Assembly: GCF_040365005.1 (NCBI RefSeq)
Contig: NZ_BAABWV010000016.1
Span: forward strand, 73,896 to 137,895
DNA length: 64,000 bases
Reading direction: 5' to 3'
Source of the DNA: Antarcticimicrobium sp040365005
Lineage (GTDB): Bacteria; Pseudomonadota; Alphaproteobacteria; Rhodobacterales; Rhodobacteraceae
The notes under the pieces are model-generated. The model had not been told where the DNA came from. It worked only from the letters and a program-made list of their open reading frames with translations, and made no database searches. The position numbers were made by a program, and so were the translations under genes. How positions within the stretch are numbered: the first letter of the stretch is position 1; each line of letters starts with the position of its first letter. Shown one piece after another: positions 32,423-41,623 of the stretch.

Positions 32423-33724
32423 ATGCCCACCGAAATCCTGATGCCCGCCCTCTCCCCCACCATGGAGGAAGGCACGCTGGCCAAATGGCTGGTGAAAGAG
32501 GGCGACACCGTCGCATCCGGCGACATCCTCGCCGAGATCGAGACCGACAAGGCCACGATGGAGTTCGAGGCCGTCGACGAGGGCACCGTCGGCAAGATCC
32601 TGATCCCCGAGGGCAGCGAGGGGGTCAAGGTCAACACCCCGATCGCGGTGTTGCTGGAAGAGGGCGAGAGTGCCGACGACATTGACAGCGCCCCTGCCCC
32701 GGCCGCAGCCCCCGCGCCGGAGGCCAAGGCAGAGCCGGCAGCTGCGGCACCGGCACCGGCGGCAAAGGTCGCCCCGCCCGCGCCCACAGCGGGCGGCACC
32801 CGCATCTTCGCCTCGCCGCTGGCGCGTCGGATCGCCGCCGACAAGGGGCTGGACCTGGGCCAGATCACCGGCTCCGGCCCGCATGGGCGGATCGTCAAGG
32901 CTGACGTCGAGGAGGCCAGCACCGCGCCGAAACCCGCCGCTACGCCCGCGAGTGCCCCTGCCCCGCAAGCCGCCGCCCCGGCGATGGCTGCCGGCCCCTC
33001 GGCCGATGCGGTCGCCAAGATGTACGAGGGTCGCGAATACGAAGAGGTCAAGCTCGACGGCATGCGCAAGACCATCGCAGCGCGGCTGACCGAGGCGAAA
33101 CAGTCGATCCCGCATTTCTACCTGCGTCGCGATATCAAGCTCGACGCGCTGCTGAAGTTCCGCGCCGACCTGAACAAACAGCTCGAAGGGCGTGGCGTGA
33201 AGCTGTCGGTCAACGATTTCATCATCAAGGCCTGCGCGCTGGCGCTGCAATCGGTGCCCGAGGCCAACGCGGTCTGGGCCGGTGACCGGATGCTGAAGCT
33301 GAAACCCTCGGACGTGGCGGTTGCCGTAGCGATCGAGGGCGGGCTGTTCACGCCGGTGCTGAAAGATGCCGAGATGAAATCGCTCTCGGCGCTGTCGGCG
33401 GAGATGAAGGATCTGGCCACCCGCGCCCGCGACCGCAAGTTGGCGCCGCATGAATACCAGGGCGGCAGTTTTGCGATCTCCAACCTCGGGATGTTCGGGA
33501 TCGACAATTTCGACGCGGTGATCAACCCGCCGCATGGCGCGATCCTCGCGGTCGGTGCCGGGGTCAAGAAACCCGTGGTCGGTGCCGATGGCGAGTTGAC
33601 GGTGGCCACCGTGATGAGCGTGACGCTCAGCGTCGATCACCGGGTCATCGACGGTGCGCTTGGGGCCGAGCTGCTCAAGGCCATCGTCGAGAACCTTGAA
33701 AACCCGATGGTGATGCTGGCCTAG
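32423..33724 (+). CDS. pdhC: Dihydrolipoyl transacetylase (PDH E2)
   Basis: A 433-residue E2: lipoyl domain (1-80, ETDKATMEF), Pro/Ala linker, E1/E3-binding domain (about 130-165, ASPLARRIAADKGLDL) and C-terminal acetyltransferase domain with the DHRVIDG motif (His/Asp active site). It moves the acetyl group from lipoate to CoA. AAGGAG before the ATG. Last gene of the pdh operon; a strong terminator follows. The E3 partner is lpd, far away but with a matching operator. Confidence 0.97.
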   Translation: MPTEILMPALSPTMEEGTLAKWLVKEGDTVASGDILAEIETDKATMEFEAVDEGTVGKILIPEGSEGVKVNTPIAVLLEEGESADDIDSAPAPAAAPAPEAKAEPAAAAPAPAAKVAPPAPTAGGTRIFASPLARRIAADKGLDLGQITGSGPHGRIVKADVEEASTAPKPAATPASAPAPQAAAPAMAAGPSADAVAKMYEGREYEEVKLDGMRKTIAARLTEAKQSIPHFYLRRDIKLDALLKFRADLNKQLEGRGVKLSVNDFIIKACALALQSVPEANAVWAGDRMLKLKPSDVAVAVAIEGGLFTPVLKDAEMKSLSALSAEMKDLATRARDRKLAPHEYQGGSFAISNLGMFGIDNFDAVINPPHGAILAVGAGVKKPVVGADGELTVATVMSVTLSVDHRVIDGALGAELLKAIVENLENPMVMLA

Positions 33725-33750
33725 AGCCGCCCGCGACACCCGCAGAATGC

Positions 33751-33781
33751 AGGCGCCGGTTTCCGTGACCGGCGCCTTTTT
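33751..33781 (+). terminator. Rho-independent terminator after pdhC
   Basis: Ten-bp stem AGGCGCCGGT / ACCGGCGCCT with a 7-base loop, followed by a T-run. It ends the pdh operon. Confidence 0.88.
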
Positions 33782-33914
33782 CTTGCGCCGGTCACGTCGC
33801 GCTGCCGGTGGAGAATCGCGCCAGCCTGCCTCTGCCCATGACGTGCATCAAGGTCCGCTGCATCGCAGCCCGCTATGCTCATGGAAATCAGGGAATTTTC
33901 GAAAGGAACACGGG

Positions 33915-34250
33915 ATGAGCTGGACCGACAAACTGAACGAAGCGCAGGGCGGCATGGAGGGATTCAGCGCGGCGCAGACCGCGACGGCCGAGGGGTTCGG
34001 CGCCCTGCACGGCGCCTCGGTCGCCGAGGGGCAGATCAGCAACAAGCACAAGGAATTGATGGCGCTGGCACTCGGCATCGCCAAGCAATGCGTCGATTGC
34101 ATCGCCTTTCACGTCAAGGCCTCGATCGAGGCCGGTGCCACCCGCGCCGAGATCGAGGAAACCGTGGGCGTCTGCATCCTGATGGGAGGCGGCCCCTCGT
34201 ACATGTACGGGGTCAAGGCACTGGCGGCCTACGACGAGTTCACCGCCTGA
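33915..34250 (+). CDS. Carboxymuconolactone decarboxylase family protein, AhpD-like
   Basis: A 111-residue single-domain protein with the AhpD-type redox motif CVDCIAFH (C-x2-C-x3-H) at about residues 58-65. Such proteins are commonly peroxidase/disulfide reductases; the neighbouring PDH complex offers lipoate, the reductant used by mycobacterial AhpD, which makes a link possible but unproved. Ribosome site GAAAGGAAC before the ATG. It converges with cysE. Confidence 0.85.
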   Translation: MSWTDKLNEAQGGMEGFSAAQTATAEGFGALHGASVAEGQISNKHKELMALALGIAKQCVDCIAFHVKASIEAGATRAEIEETVGVCILMGGGPSYMYGVKALAAYDEFTA

Positions 34251-34259
34251 TCGCGAAAA

Positions 34260-34278
34260 GGGGCGCCGCCGGCGCCCC
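34260..34278. terminator. Hairpin between AhpD-like and cysE genes
   Basis: Perfect 8-bp stem GGGGCGCC / GGCGCCCC with a 3-base loop, between convergent genes. Runs of A before it and C after it, so termination toward the minus strand (AAAA becomes TTTT) is favoured. Confidence 0.6.
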
Positions 34279-34307
34279 CGCTTCCTCCGACAAGTCTCCC
34301 CCTGCCC

Positions 34308-35126
34308 TCAGTCGCCGCTGATCCCGGCGGGCAGGTTCTGATCCATGCTGATCGAAGGCTGGTCGCACCCGGCCTCGCCCACGATCTTGGCCGGCACGCC
34401 CGCCACGGTCTTGCACGGCGGCACATCCTCCAGCACCACCGAGCCGGCGGCGATGCGGCTGCAATGGCCGACGCGGATATTGCCCAGCACCTTGGCCCCG
34501 GCCCCGATCAGCACGCCATCCTCGATCTTGGGGTGACGATCCTCTTCTTCCTTGCCGGTGCCGCCCAGGGTGACCGAGTGCAGCATCGAGACATTGTCGC
34601 CCACCACCGCGGTTTCGCCGATCACGATGGAATGGGCATGGTCGATCATGATCCCCTTGCCGATCCGCGCCGCCGGGTGGATGTCGATGCCGAAGATTTC
34701 CGACACCCGCATCTGGAAGAAATAGGCCAGGTCGTGCTGGCCCTGATTCCACAGCCAGTGGCCGATGCGATAGGCCTGCATCGCCTGGTATCCCTTGAAA
34801 TAGAGCACCGGCTGCACCAGCCGGTGACAGGCGGGATCGCGGTCATAGACCGCCATCAGGTCGGCGCGGGCGGCCCCGATCAGCTCGGGCATCTCGGAAT
34901 AGGCCTGATCGACGATCTCGCGCAGCACCACCATCGACATCTCGTTGGAACTCAGCTTGGCGGCGATGCGATAGGACAGCGCCTTGTTCAAGCTCGGGTG
35001 ATGCAGGACGCAGGCATGTACCAGCCCGCCCATCAGCGGGGCGTTCTGGACGATGTCCTGAGCCTCGGACCGGATCCGGTCCCAGACCGGGTCGATCGGG
35101 GCGATTTTCGTGCGCGGTTCAAGCAT
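34308..35126 (-). CDS. cysE: Serine O-acetyltransferase
   Basis: A 272-residue enzyme making O-acetylserine for cysteine synthesis. N-terminal helical region, then the left-handed beta-helix hexapeptide repeat with DHAHSIVIGETAVVGDNVSML and GAKVLGNIRVG; catalytic Asp/His are in the IDIHPAARIG ... DHAHS stretch. Start chosen at the ATG for LEPRTKIAPI with AGGAAAGGA upstream; upstream in-frame codons are not conserved. It lies downstream of guaB on the same strand, about 200 bases apart. Confidence 0.94.
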   Translation of the reverse strand: MLEPRTKIAPIDPVWDRIRSEAQDIVQNAPLMGGLVHACVLHHPSLNKALSYRIAAKLSSNEMSMVVLREIVDQAYSEMPELIGAARADLMAVYDRDPACHRLVQPVLYFKGYQAMQAYRIGHWLWNQGQHDLAYFFQMRVSEIFGIDIHPAARIGKGIMIDHAHSIVIGETAVVGDNVSMLHSVTLGGTGKEEEDRHPKIEDGVLIGAGAKVLGNIRVGHCSRIAAGSVVLEDVPPCKTVAGVPAKIVGEAGCDQPSISMDQNLPAGISGD

Positions 35127-35323
35127 GGCGAACGGTCCTTTCCTGTCCCTAGCATGCCATCTAGGCGAAAAAACACCAAACGCAAACCCGGGATGACGGC
35201 GATGTGAGAGAGGGATGCAGGCGCCGCCACCCGCCGCACCCATCGGGGCCGCAGGAGGCAAGGTGCGGAACGGCCCGGGGAGAACGGCGGTTGCCGATCC
35301 CCTCCGGGCGTCTTTTGTCGGAC

Positions 35324-36772
35324 TTACCCGATCCGGTAGTTCGGGCTTTCGCGGGTGATCTGGACGTCGTGCACGTGACTTTCCTTGAGCCCGGCGCCCG
35401 AGATCCGCACGAAGTTGCAGTTGTGGCGCATCTCCTCGACGGTGGCGCAGCCGGTATAGCCCATCGCCGCGCGCAACCCCCCGACGAGCTGGTGGATCAC
35501 CGCATTGGCGGTTCCCTTGTAGGGCACCTGCCCCTCGATCCCCTCGGGCACCAGCTTGTCGCTGGCGGCGTCCTTCTGGAAATAGCGGTCGGCGCTGCCG
35601 CGCGCCATCGCGCCGAGCGAGCCCATGCCGCGATAGGATTTGAACGACCGGCCCTGGTAGAGGATCACCTCGCCCGGGCTTTCGTCGGTGCCGGCGATCA
35701 TGCTGCCGACCATGGCGCAGGATGCACCGGCGGCGATCGCCTTGGCGAAATCGCCCGAGAACTTGATGCCGCCATCGGCAATCACCGGCACGTCACCGGC
35801 GGCCTTGGCACAATCCATGATCGCGGTCAGCTGCGGCACGCCGACCCCGGCGACCATCCGCGTGGTACAGATGCTGCCCGGCCCGATGCCGACCTTGACC
35901 GCATCGGCGCCCGCGTCGATCAGCGCGCGGGTGGCCTCGGCGGTGGCGACATTGCCGGCGATCACCTGCACCTCGTTCGACAGCGTCTTGGCCCGCGTCA
36001 CCGCCTCGAGCACCCCGGCAGAGTGGCCGTGCGCGGTATCGACCACGATGATATCGACCCCGGCATCGACCAGCGCGCCAGAGCGTTCATAGCCCGCCTC
36101 GCCCACCGAGGTCGCCGCCGCCACCCGGAGCCGCCCCAGGTCGTCCTTGCAGGCGGTGGGGTTCAGCACCGCCTTCTCGGTGTCCTTCAGCGTCAGAAGC
36201 CCGGTAAGCTTGCCATCCTTGTCGGTGACCAGCAGTTTCTCGATCCGCCGCTCCTTCATCAGGTTGATCGCCTCGTCGCGGTCGGCCGGCTCTCGCAGGA
36301 TCGCCAAGTTGTCCGAGGTCATCATCACGTGCACCGGGGTGTCGTCGCTGACCGCAAAGCGCATGTCACGGTTGGTGACGATCCCGACCACGCGGCCCTG
36401 CTCATCGACCACCGGAAAGCCGGTAAAGCCATAGCGCTCGCACAGCGCCTTGGCATCGGCCAGCGTCTGGTTCGGGGTCAGGGTGATGGGGCTGTAGACG
36501 ATGCCGCTCTCGAACCGCTTGACGCGCCGCACCTCCTGCGCCTGCGCCAGGGTATCGAGGTTCTTGTGGATCACCCCGATGCCGCCGGCCTGGGCCATGG
36601 CGATGGCCATGCGCGACTCGGTCACCGTGTCCATCGCGCTGGACAACAGCGGGATGTTCATCCGGATCGTCCGGGTCACCCGCGTCGTCGTGTCCGCAGT
36701 GGACGGCAATACCGAGGAAGCCCCGGGTACAAGCAAAACATCATCGAAGGTCAGAGCCTCACGAATCTCCAT
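35324..36772 (-). CDS. guaB: Inosine-5'-monophosphate dehydrogenase
   Basis: A 482-residue enzyme oxidising IMP to XMP, the committed step to GMP. Catalytic-Cys loop GPGSICTTRMV; the two CBS domains (about 95-205) interrupt the TIM barrel; DTAHGHS and the IKFSGDFAKAIA stretch bind IMP. Length is typical. The ATG follows AGGAGATGTCCT. It precedes cysE. The upstream gap of about 140 bases, shared with the divergent ureohydrolase, holds its promoter. Confidence 0.97.
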   Translation of the reverse strand: MEIREALTFDDVLLVPGASSVLPSTADTTTRVTRTIRMNIPLLSSAMDTVTESRMAIAMAQAGGIGVIHKNLDTLAQAQEVRRVKRFESGIVYSPITLTPNQTLADAKALCERYGFTGFPVVDEQGRVVGIVTNRDMRFAVSDDTPVHVMMTSDNLAILREPADRDEAINLMKERRIEKLLVTDKDGKLTGLLTLKDTEKAVLNPTACKDDLGRLRVAAATSVGEAGYERSGALVDAGVDIIVVDTAHGHSAGVLEAVTRAKTLSNEVQVIAGNVATAEATRALIDAGADAVKVGIGPGSICTTRMVAGVGVPQLTAIMDCAKAAGDVPVIADGGIKFSGDFAKAIAAGASCAMVGSMIAGTDESPGEVILYQGRSFKSYRGMGSLGAMARGSADRYFQKDAASDKLVPEGIEGQVPYKGTANAVIHQLVGGLRAAMGYTGCATVEEMRHNCNFVRISGAGLKESHVHDVQITRESPNYRIG

Positions 36773-36912
36773 AGGACATCTCCTGGGGTGGCATCGTTTG
36801 GCGCTTCCCTATTTCATGATTGCGGGATGGAGAAAAGGCCAATTCGCCCATTGCCGCCGCGACCGATTGGCCGCAGCCTGACCTTGCGGCACAATCAGGG
36901 GCACAGGGCACG

Positions 36913-37875
36913 ATGACCACGCATGATTATGAAAAAGGACGTCTCGACCTGCCCTTCGTCGGCATCGCGACCTTTGGCAAGCGGCCCTATGTGCAGGACT
37001 GGTCGGCAATCGACGCCGACGCGGCGATCTTGGGCGCACCGTTCGATTTCGGCACCCAGTGGCGCGCCGGGGCGCGGTTCGGCCCGCGCGGGGTGCGCGA
37101 GGCCAGCACGCTGTTCAGCTTTGGCCATGCCGGCGCCTATGACCACGAGGACGACACCACCTATCTCGGCCATGACGTCCGAATCGTCGATATCGGCGAT
37201 GCCGACATCGTGCATACCGACACCGCCAAGAGCCACGCCAACATCGAGACCGGTGTACGCGCGATCCTCGACGCGGGCGCCCTGCCGGTGGCCATCGGCG
37301 GCGACCATTCGATCACCATCCCCTGCATCAACGCGTATCAAGGCCGCGGAGAGATCCACGTGTTGCAGATCGACGCCCACCTCGATTTCGTCGATGAGCG
37401 CCACGGGGTGCGTCACGGTCACGGCAGCCCGATGCGCCGCGCCGCCGATCATGATTACGTGACCGGGCTGACCCAACTGGGCATTCGCAATGTCTCCTCG
37501 ACCACGAAAGAGGGCTACGACGACGCCCGCGCCATGAGCTCGGACATCCTGTCGGTGCGACAGGTGCGCGCGCTGGGTCCCGAGGCCACCGCCGCCCGCA
37601 TCCCCGCCGGCGCGCGGGTCTATATCACCATCGACATCGACGGTTTCTGCCCCTCGATCGCGCCGGGCACCGGCACCCCCAGCCATGGCGGGTTCCTGTA
37701 TTACGAGGTGATGGAGATCCTGCAACGGGTGGCACAGCGGCACGAGGTCGTCGGCATCGACCTGGTCGAGGTCGCCCCGCCCTATGACCCCGCCGAGGTG
37801 ACCTCGGTCCTGGCCGCGCAGGTGCTGCTGAACCTTCTCGGCTACGTCTTCGAGGGCGGCAACGGGCCGGCGTGA
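36913..37875 (+). CDS. Ureohydrolase, agmatinase-like
   Basis: A 320-residue binuclear-metal ureohydrolase. Metal ligands are intact: GGDHS (His132), DAHLD (Asp154, His156, Asp158) and DIDGF (Asp241, Asp243). The usual DxDxxDP motif reads DIDGFCPS, with Cys246 instead of the third Asp; this is not a metal ligand but may affect substrate fit. It could hydrolyse agmatine, guanidinobutyrate or another guanidino compound. No polyamine genes are beside it. It is divergent from guaB; the corrinoid activase gene follows by about 95 bases. Confidence 0.85.
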   Translation: MTTHDYEKGRLDLPFVGIATFGKRPYVQDWSAIDADAAILGAPFDFGTQWRAGARFGPRGVREASTLFSFGHAGAYDHEDDTTYLGHDVRIVDIGDADIVHTDTAKSHANIETGVRAILDAGALPVAIGGDHSITIPCINAYQGRGEIHVLQIDAHLDFVDERHGVRHGHGSPMRRAADHDYVTGLTQLGIRNVSSTTKEGYDDARAMSSDILSVRQVRALGPEATAARIPAGARVYITIDIDGFCPSIAPGTGTPSHGGFLYYEVMEILQRVAQRHEVVGIDLVEVAPPYDPAEVTSVLAAQVLLNLLGYVFEGGNGPA

Positions 37876-37971
37876 CGCGGCCAGACCGGGATTTGCCGCA
37901 TCCGCCCTTTCGCCCGCGCCGCAAAAGGGTAAGTTGCCCCTGCGCGAACACACAACAATTTCAGGCCGGCC

Positions 37972-40014
37972 ATGAGCACCGATCCCCTCGTCGTCTTCAC
38001 CCCCTCTGGCAAACGCGGGCATTTCCCCAAGGGCACCCCGGTCCTGACCGCCGCGCGACAGCTCGGCGTCGACCTGGATTCGGTCTGCGGCGGGCGCGGG
38101 ATCTGTTCGAAATGCCAGGTCACCCCGTCCTACGGCGAATTTCCCAAACATGGTGTCACCGTGCGCGAGGGCGCGCTGTCGGAGTGGAACGCGGTCGAGC
38201 AACGCTATGACGACAAGCGCGGGCTGAAACCGGGGCGCCGGCTGGGCTGCCAGGCGACGATCCAGGCCGACGTGGTGATCGACGTGCCGCCCGAAAGCCA
38301 GGTCCACCGCCAGGTGGTGCGCAAGGCCGCCGCCGTCCGCGCCATCACCATGGACCCGGCCACGCGGCTGTATTTCGTCGAGGTGGACGAGCCCGACATG
38401 CATTCGCCCACCGGCGACCTGGAGCGGCTGGAACGCGCCCTGCGCGAACAATGGAAGATCGAGAGCGTCACCGCCGACCTGACCCTGCTGTCGAAACTCC
38501 AGCCCACCCTGCGCAAGGGAAAATGGCAGGTCACCGTGGCGCTGTTCCGCGATCACGCCGGCGGCGCCGCCCGCATCACCGAGATCTGGCCCGGCCTGCA
38601 CGAGGGCGGACTTTACGGGCTGGCCATCGACCTTGGCTCGACCACCATCGCCGCGCATCTGACCGACCTGGACACCGGCGCGGTCGTCGCCTCCTCGGGC
38701 ATCATGAACCCGCAGATCCGCTTCGGCGAGGACCTGATGAGCCGGGTCTCCTACGCGATGATGAACCCCGGCGGTGACAAGGAGATGACCGCGGCGGTGC
38801 GCGAGGCCATCAACGATCTCTCCAAGGCCATCGCCGAAGAGGCCGGCATCGACCCGAACCTGATCCTGGAAACGGTATTCGTCTGCAACCCGGTGATGCA
38901 TCACCTGCTGCTGGGCCTCGACCCGGTGGAGCTGGGACAGGCGCCCTTTGCGCTGGCCTCCTCCAATTCCATGCGGCTGGGCGCGCTGGAGATGGGACTC
39001 CACGCGATGAACCCGCGTGCGCGCATCTATGTTCTGCCCTGCATCGCCGGCCATGTGGGCGCCGACGCCGCCGCCGTGGCGCTGTCGGAACAGCCGGGCA
39101 AGTCCGAGGACCTGGTGCTGATCGTGGACGTTGGCACCAATGCCGAACTGCTTCTGGGCAATACCGAACGCGTGTTGGCCTGTTCCTCGCCCACCGGCCC
39201 GGCCTTCGAGGGGGCACAGATCAGCGCCGGCCAACGCGCCGCGCCCGGCGCCATCGAACGGGTCGAGATCGACCCGGAGACCAAGGAGCCGCGTTTCAAG
39301 GTGATCGGCTGCGACCTTTGGTCGACCGATCCCGGCTTTGACGCCGCCACCGCGACCACCGGCATCACCGGCATCTGCGGCTCGGGCATCATCGAGGCGG
39401 TGGCGGAAATGCGCATCGCGGGGCTGGTCGACGGCTCCGGCCTGATCGGATCGGCCGAGCAGACCGGCACCCCCCGCTGCCTGCCCGAGGGACGCACGCA
39501 TTCCTACCTGATCCACGATGCCAGCGACCAGGGCGGGCCGCGCATCGCCGTGACCCAGGGCGACATCCGCGCGATCCAGCTGGCCAAGTCGGCGCTTTAT
39601 GCCGGCGCGCGCCTGCTGATGGACGAGATGGGCGTCGACAAGGTGGACCGCGTAGTGCTTGCCGGGGCGTTTGGCGCGCATATCTCGACAAAGCACGCCA
39701 TGGTGCTGGGCATGATTCCCGACGCGCCGCTGGACAAGGTTACCAGCGCCGGCAACGCCGCCGGCACCGGAGCGCGCATCGCGCTGTGCAACATCGCCGC
39801 GCGCGCCGAGATCGAGAGGACCGTGCACGAGATCACCAAGGTGGAAACCGCGATCGAGCCGAAGTTCCAGGAGCATTTCGTCGCCGCCAACGCCATCCCG
39901 CATAAGACCGACCCGTTCACGGAACTGGCCAAGGTGGTGCATCTGCCCAACCCCAGCTTCAACGCCGGCGGCGCGGGTGACACCGGTGGCCGGCGCCGGC
40001 GGCGGCGCGGATAA
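37972..40014 (+). CDS. RamA-like corrinoid activation protein (DUF4445, 2Fe-2S plus ASKHA)
   Basis: A 680-residue protein: N-terminal ferredoxin domain with Cys39, Cys45, Cys48 and Cys93 for a 2Fe-2S cluster, then a DUF4445/ASKHA ATPase domain (GLAIDLGSTTIAAHL at about 217-231, DVGTNAELLLGN). Such proteins use ATP to reduce inactive cob(II)alamin. Work on Phaeobacter and Dinoroseobacter linked a related protein to reactivation of a split methionine synthase; that role is inferred here. The C-terminus is an Arg-rich tail (RRRRRRG). No corrinoid protein is nearby in the window. Confidence 0.88.
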   Translation: MSTDPLVVFTPSGKRGHFPKGTPVLTAARQLGVDLDSVCGGRGICSKCQVTPSYGEFPKHGVTVREGALSEWNAVEQRYDDKRGLKPGRRLGCQATIQADVVIDVPPESQVHRQVVRKAAAVRAITMDPATRLYFVEVDEPDMHSPTGDLERLERALREQWKIESVTADLTLLSKLQPTLRKGKWQVTVALFRDHAGGAARITEIWPGLHEGGLYGLAIDLGSTTIAAHLTDLDTGAVVASSGIMNPQIRFGEDLMSRVSYAMMNPGGDKEMTAAVREAINDLSKAIAEEAGIDPNLILETVFVCNPVMHHLLLGLDPVELGQAPFALASSNSMRLGALEMGLHAMNPRARIYVLPCIAGHVGADAAAVALSEQPGKSEDLVLIVDVGTNAELLLGNTERVLACSSPTGPAFEGAQISAGQRAAPGAIERVEIDPETKEPRFKVIGCDLWSTDPGFDAATATTGITGICGSGIIEAVAEMRIAGLVDGSGLIGSAEQTGTPRCLPEGRTHSYLIHDASDQGGPRIAVTQGDIRAIQLAKSALYAGARLLMDEMGVDKVDRVVLAGAFGAHISTKHAMVLGMIPDAPLDKVTSAGNAAGTGARIALCNIAARAEIERTVHEITKVETAIEPKFQEHFVAANAIPHKTDPFTELAKVVHLPNPSFNAGGAGDTGGRRRRRRG

Positions 40015-40171
40015 CTTCCGGTCATCGACATGGGCAACGCATAACCCCTGTGTTTCGCCCCTCGGAAGGTGCTGAAGAAACGCCGGAGCAGCACCGGGAA
40101 ACAGGGCCTGGAATCGACCTCTTCGCCCCTTGACGCGCCCGCGTGCGGGGCTTATTTCAGGGCTCCAGAGC

Positions 40172-40245
40172 GCGGGTATGGTGAAAAGGTATCACGCGAG
40201 CTTCCCAAGCTTAAGTTACGAGTTCGATTCTCGTTACCCGCTCCA
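40172..40245 (+). tRNA. tRNA-Gly (anticodon CCC)
   Basis: A 74-base cloverleaf: acceptor stem GCGGGTA / TACCCGC, D arm GTGA / TCAC, anticodon loop TTCCCAA (anticodon CCC), T arm ACGAG-TTCGATT-CTCGT, discriminator T and encoded CCA. The first anticodon-stem pair is a mismatch and the second is G-U. It reads GGG codons. No integrase or direct duplication of the 3' end is seen nearby. Confidence 0.93.
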
Positions 40246-40511
40246 GACCACCTTCTTGCCCCCCTGAAATCACGGCCGAACAGAACGGCTCGGCCCCTCC
40301 ATCCCGCCCTTGTTCGCGCCGGGCGGCGGGTTTGATCAGGCGTTCCCGGCCCTCGAACTTCGCATGGGTTCGCGTGATGCGGACCGGCTTTGGCCCGACC
40401 ATGTCGGGTTTCCACGGGGTCGCGATCTCATGAACAAAACCGCCTGCCCTGGGACATGACCAGCACCCCGGACCTTCCGCGAAAGGCCCAAGGGAACCGG
40501 GGCTGAACGGC

Positions 40512-41555
40512 TCATTCGCCCGGCGGCGGGCCTTCGGGACGGCCGGCAGGCGGGGCACCGGCCCCATCCGGCGGCGGGCCACGGCGCACCATGGCCGAGG
40601 CGTCACAGGTTCCGCCCGCCCCTTCGAAGGTGCAGCCCACCTCGGCCACGTGGCATCCGAGGATGGCATTGCTGCCCGGCGCGCCCGCGTAATAGCGATA
40701 GCCCGCGCCCTCGATCTTCAGGCCGTTGCAGGCATCGAGCTGCTCCACCAGGTCGTCGCGATGCGCCATGATCGGGAAACCGTCCATGGCAATGCCGATC
40801 TGCCGGTCCGTTTTCACCAGGTCGGTGGTGGTGGCGGGCGCGTCCTCGAGACAGTTGGTCACCGCGTGGTAGTGATAGCCCACATGGGTGTTCACGTGGC
40901 CGCCGCAATCGTCGAACGGCGCGATGGTATAGGCGCCCAGGATCGCATCGACCGGCGCGGGACCGTCCAGGCGCACCCCGTTGTAGGCAAGGCCGGATCC
41001 GGCGCGGTTGGTCGGCGCCGGGGCCTCCATCAACACAGGTTCGCGCGGGATGACATAGGTGACCGAGGCATCCTTTGGCATGTATTCCGGCAGGCACTGG
41101 ACACAGTGGTTCTGATAGGCCGGGTCCACGTCGGGACGCGCGGCGGCTTCGCAGGCCTCCAGCGTGCCGGTATAGCGGACCGCGCCGGTTTCGGGATCGA
41201 AAAGCTGCCAGTTGGTGTCGCCGTAGATCTCGGAAAGCTGGGTGATGAAGGCGCCATCGACGTCTTTCACCTTGCCATCCAGGAACCAGATGCCGCCCTT
41301 GTCCGCCCCATCGGTAATCGAGGTCGGACACCACGGCCCGGGGGTATAGGCCTTGGGCTCGGGCTTGACCGTGATCGAGAAGCAGGAGGTTTGCGTGCCG
41401 CCCGACAGGGTGCAATCCACGATCTCCGGCCCGGAGACGACATTCGCTTCGGCGAAGAACGCCGCGATGCGATGAAGGTCATCGTCATGGGCCAGCGCGG
41501 GCAGCGCCGCCACGGCGGCGACCATGGTCGCGGCAATGCGATCGGCGAGAGGCAT
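40512..41555 (-). CDS. YHYH domain secreted protein
   Basis: A 347-residue exported protein with a signal peptide (about 1-23, ending LAHD) and the YHYH signature GYHYHAV (around residues 231-237). It is Cys-rich (at least a dozen), suggesting disulfides. Function unknown; some YHYH proteins sit with metal or copper-related genes. The C-terminus is a Pro/Gly tail. The start is an ATG with AAGGA upstream; a TTG 13 codons earlier is possible. Divergent from a MarR regulator with a palindrome between them, so likely its target. Confidence 0.78.
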   Translation of the reverse strand: MPLADRIAATMVAAVAALPALAHDDDLHRIAAFFAEANVVSGPEIVDCTLSGGTQTSCFSITVKPEPKAYTPGPWCPTSITDGADKGGIWFLDGKVKDVDGAFITQLSEIYGDTNWQLFDPETGAVRYTGTLEACEAAARPDVDPAYQNHCVQCLPEYMPKDASVTYVIPREPVLMEAPAPTNRAGSGLAYNGVRLDGPAPVDAILGAYTIAPFDDCGGHVNTHVGYHYHAVTNCLEDAPATTTDLVKTDRQIGIAMDGFPIMAHRDDLVEQLDACNGLKIEGAGYRYYAGAPGSNAILGCHVAEVGCTFEGAGGTCDASAMVRRGPPPDGAGAPPAGRPEGPPPGE

Positions 41556-41598
41556 GGGCAAGAGTTCCTTCGAATCTGTCGAATCTGTTGTCAAAACG

Positions 41599-41616
41599 TA
41601 CTTAGCATACTAAGTA
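41599..41616. promoter_or_regulatory. MarR-type operator between YHYH gene and marR
   Basis: Perfect 7-bp arms TACTTAG and CTAAGTA around CATA, 8 bases before the marR ATG and 44 bases before the YHYH start. Position in a divergent pair next to a MarR gene is the classic autoregulated operator layout. Confidence 0.65.
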
Positions 41617-41623
41617 ATGTGAT

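Noticed and set aside
36895..39942. 1015-codon minus-strand frame opposite the ureohydrolase and corrinoid activase
   Set aside because: The plus strand encodes clear families; the antisense protein is low-complexity His/Gly/Arg-rich.
40152..40415. Minus-strand open frame containing NENRTRNLSLGS
   Set aside because: It is antisense to tRNA-Gly. Such peptides are a well-known false translation of tRNA genes.
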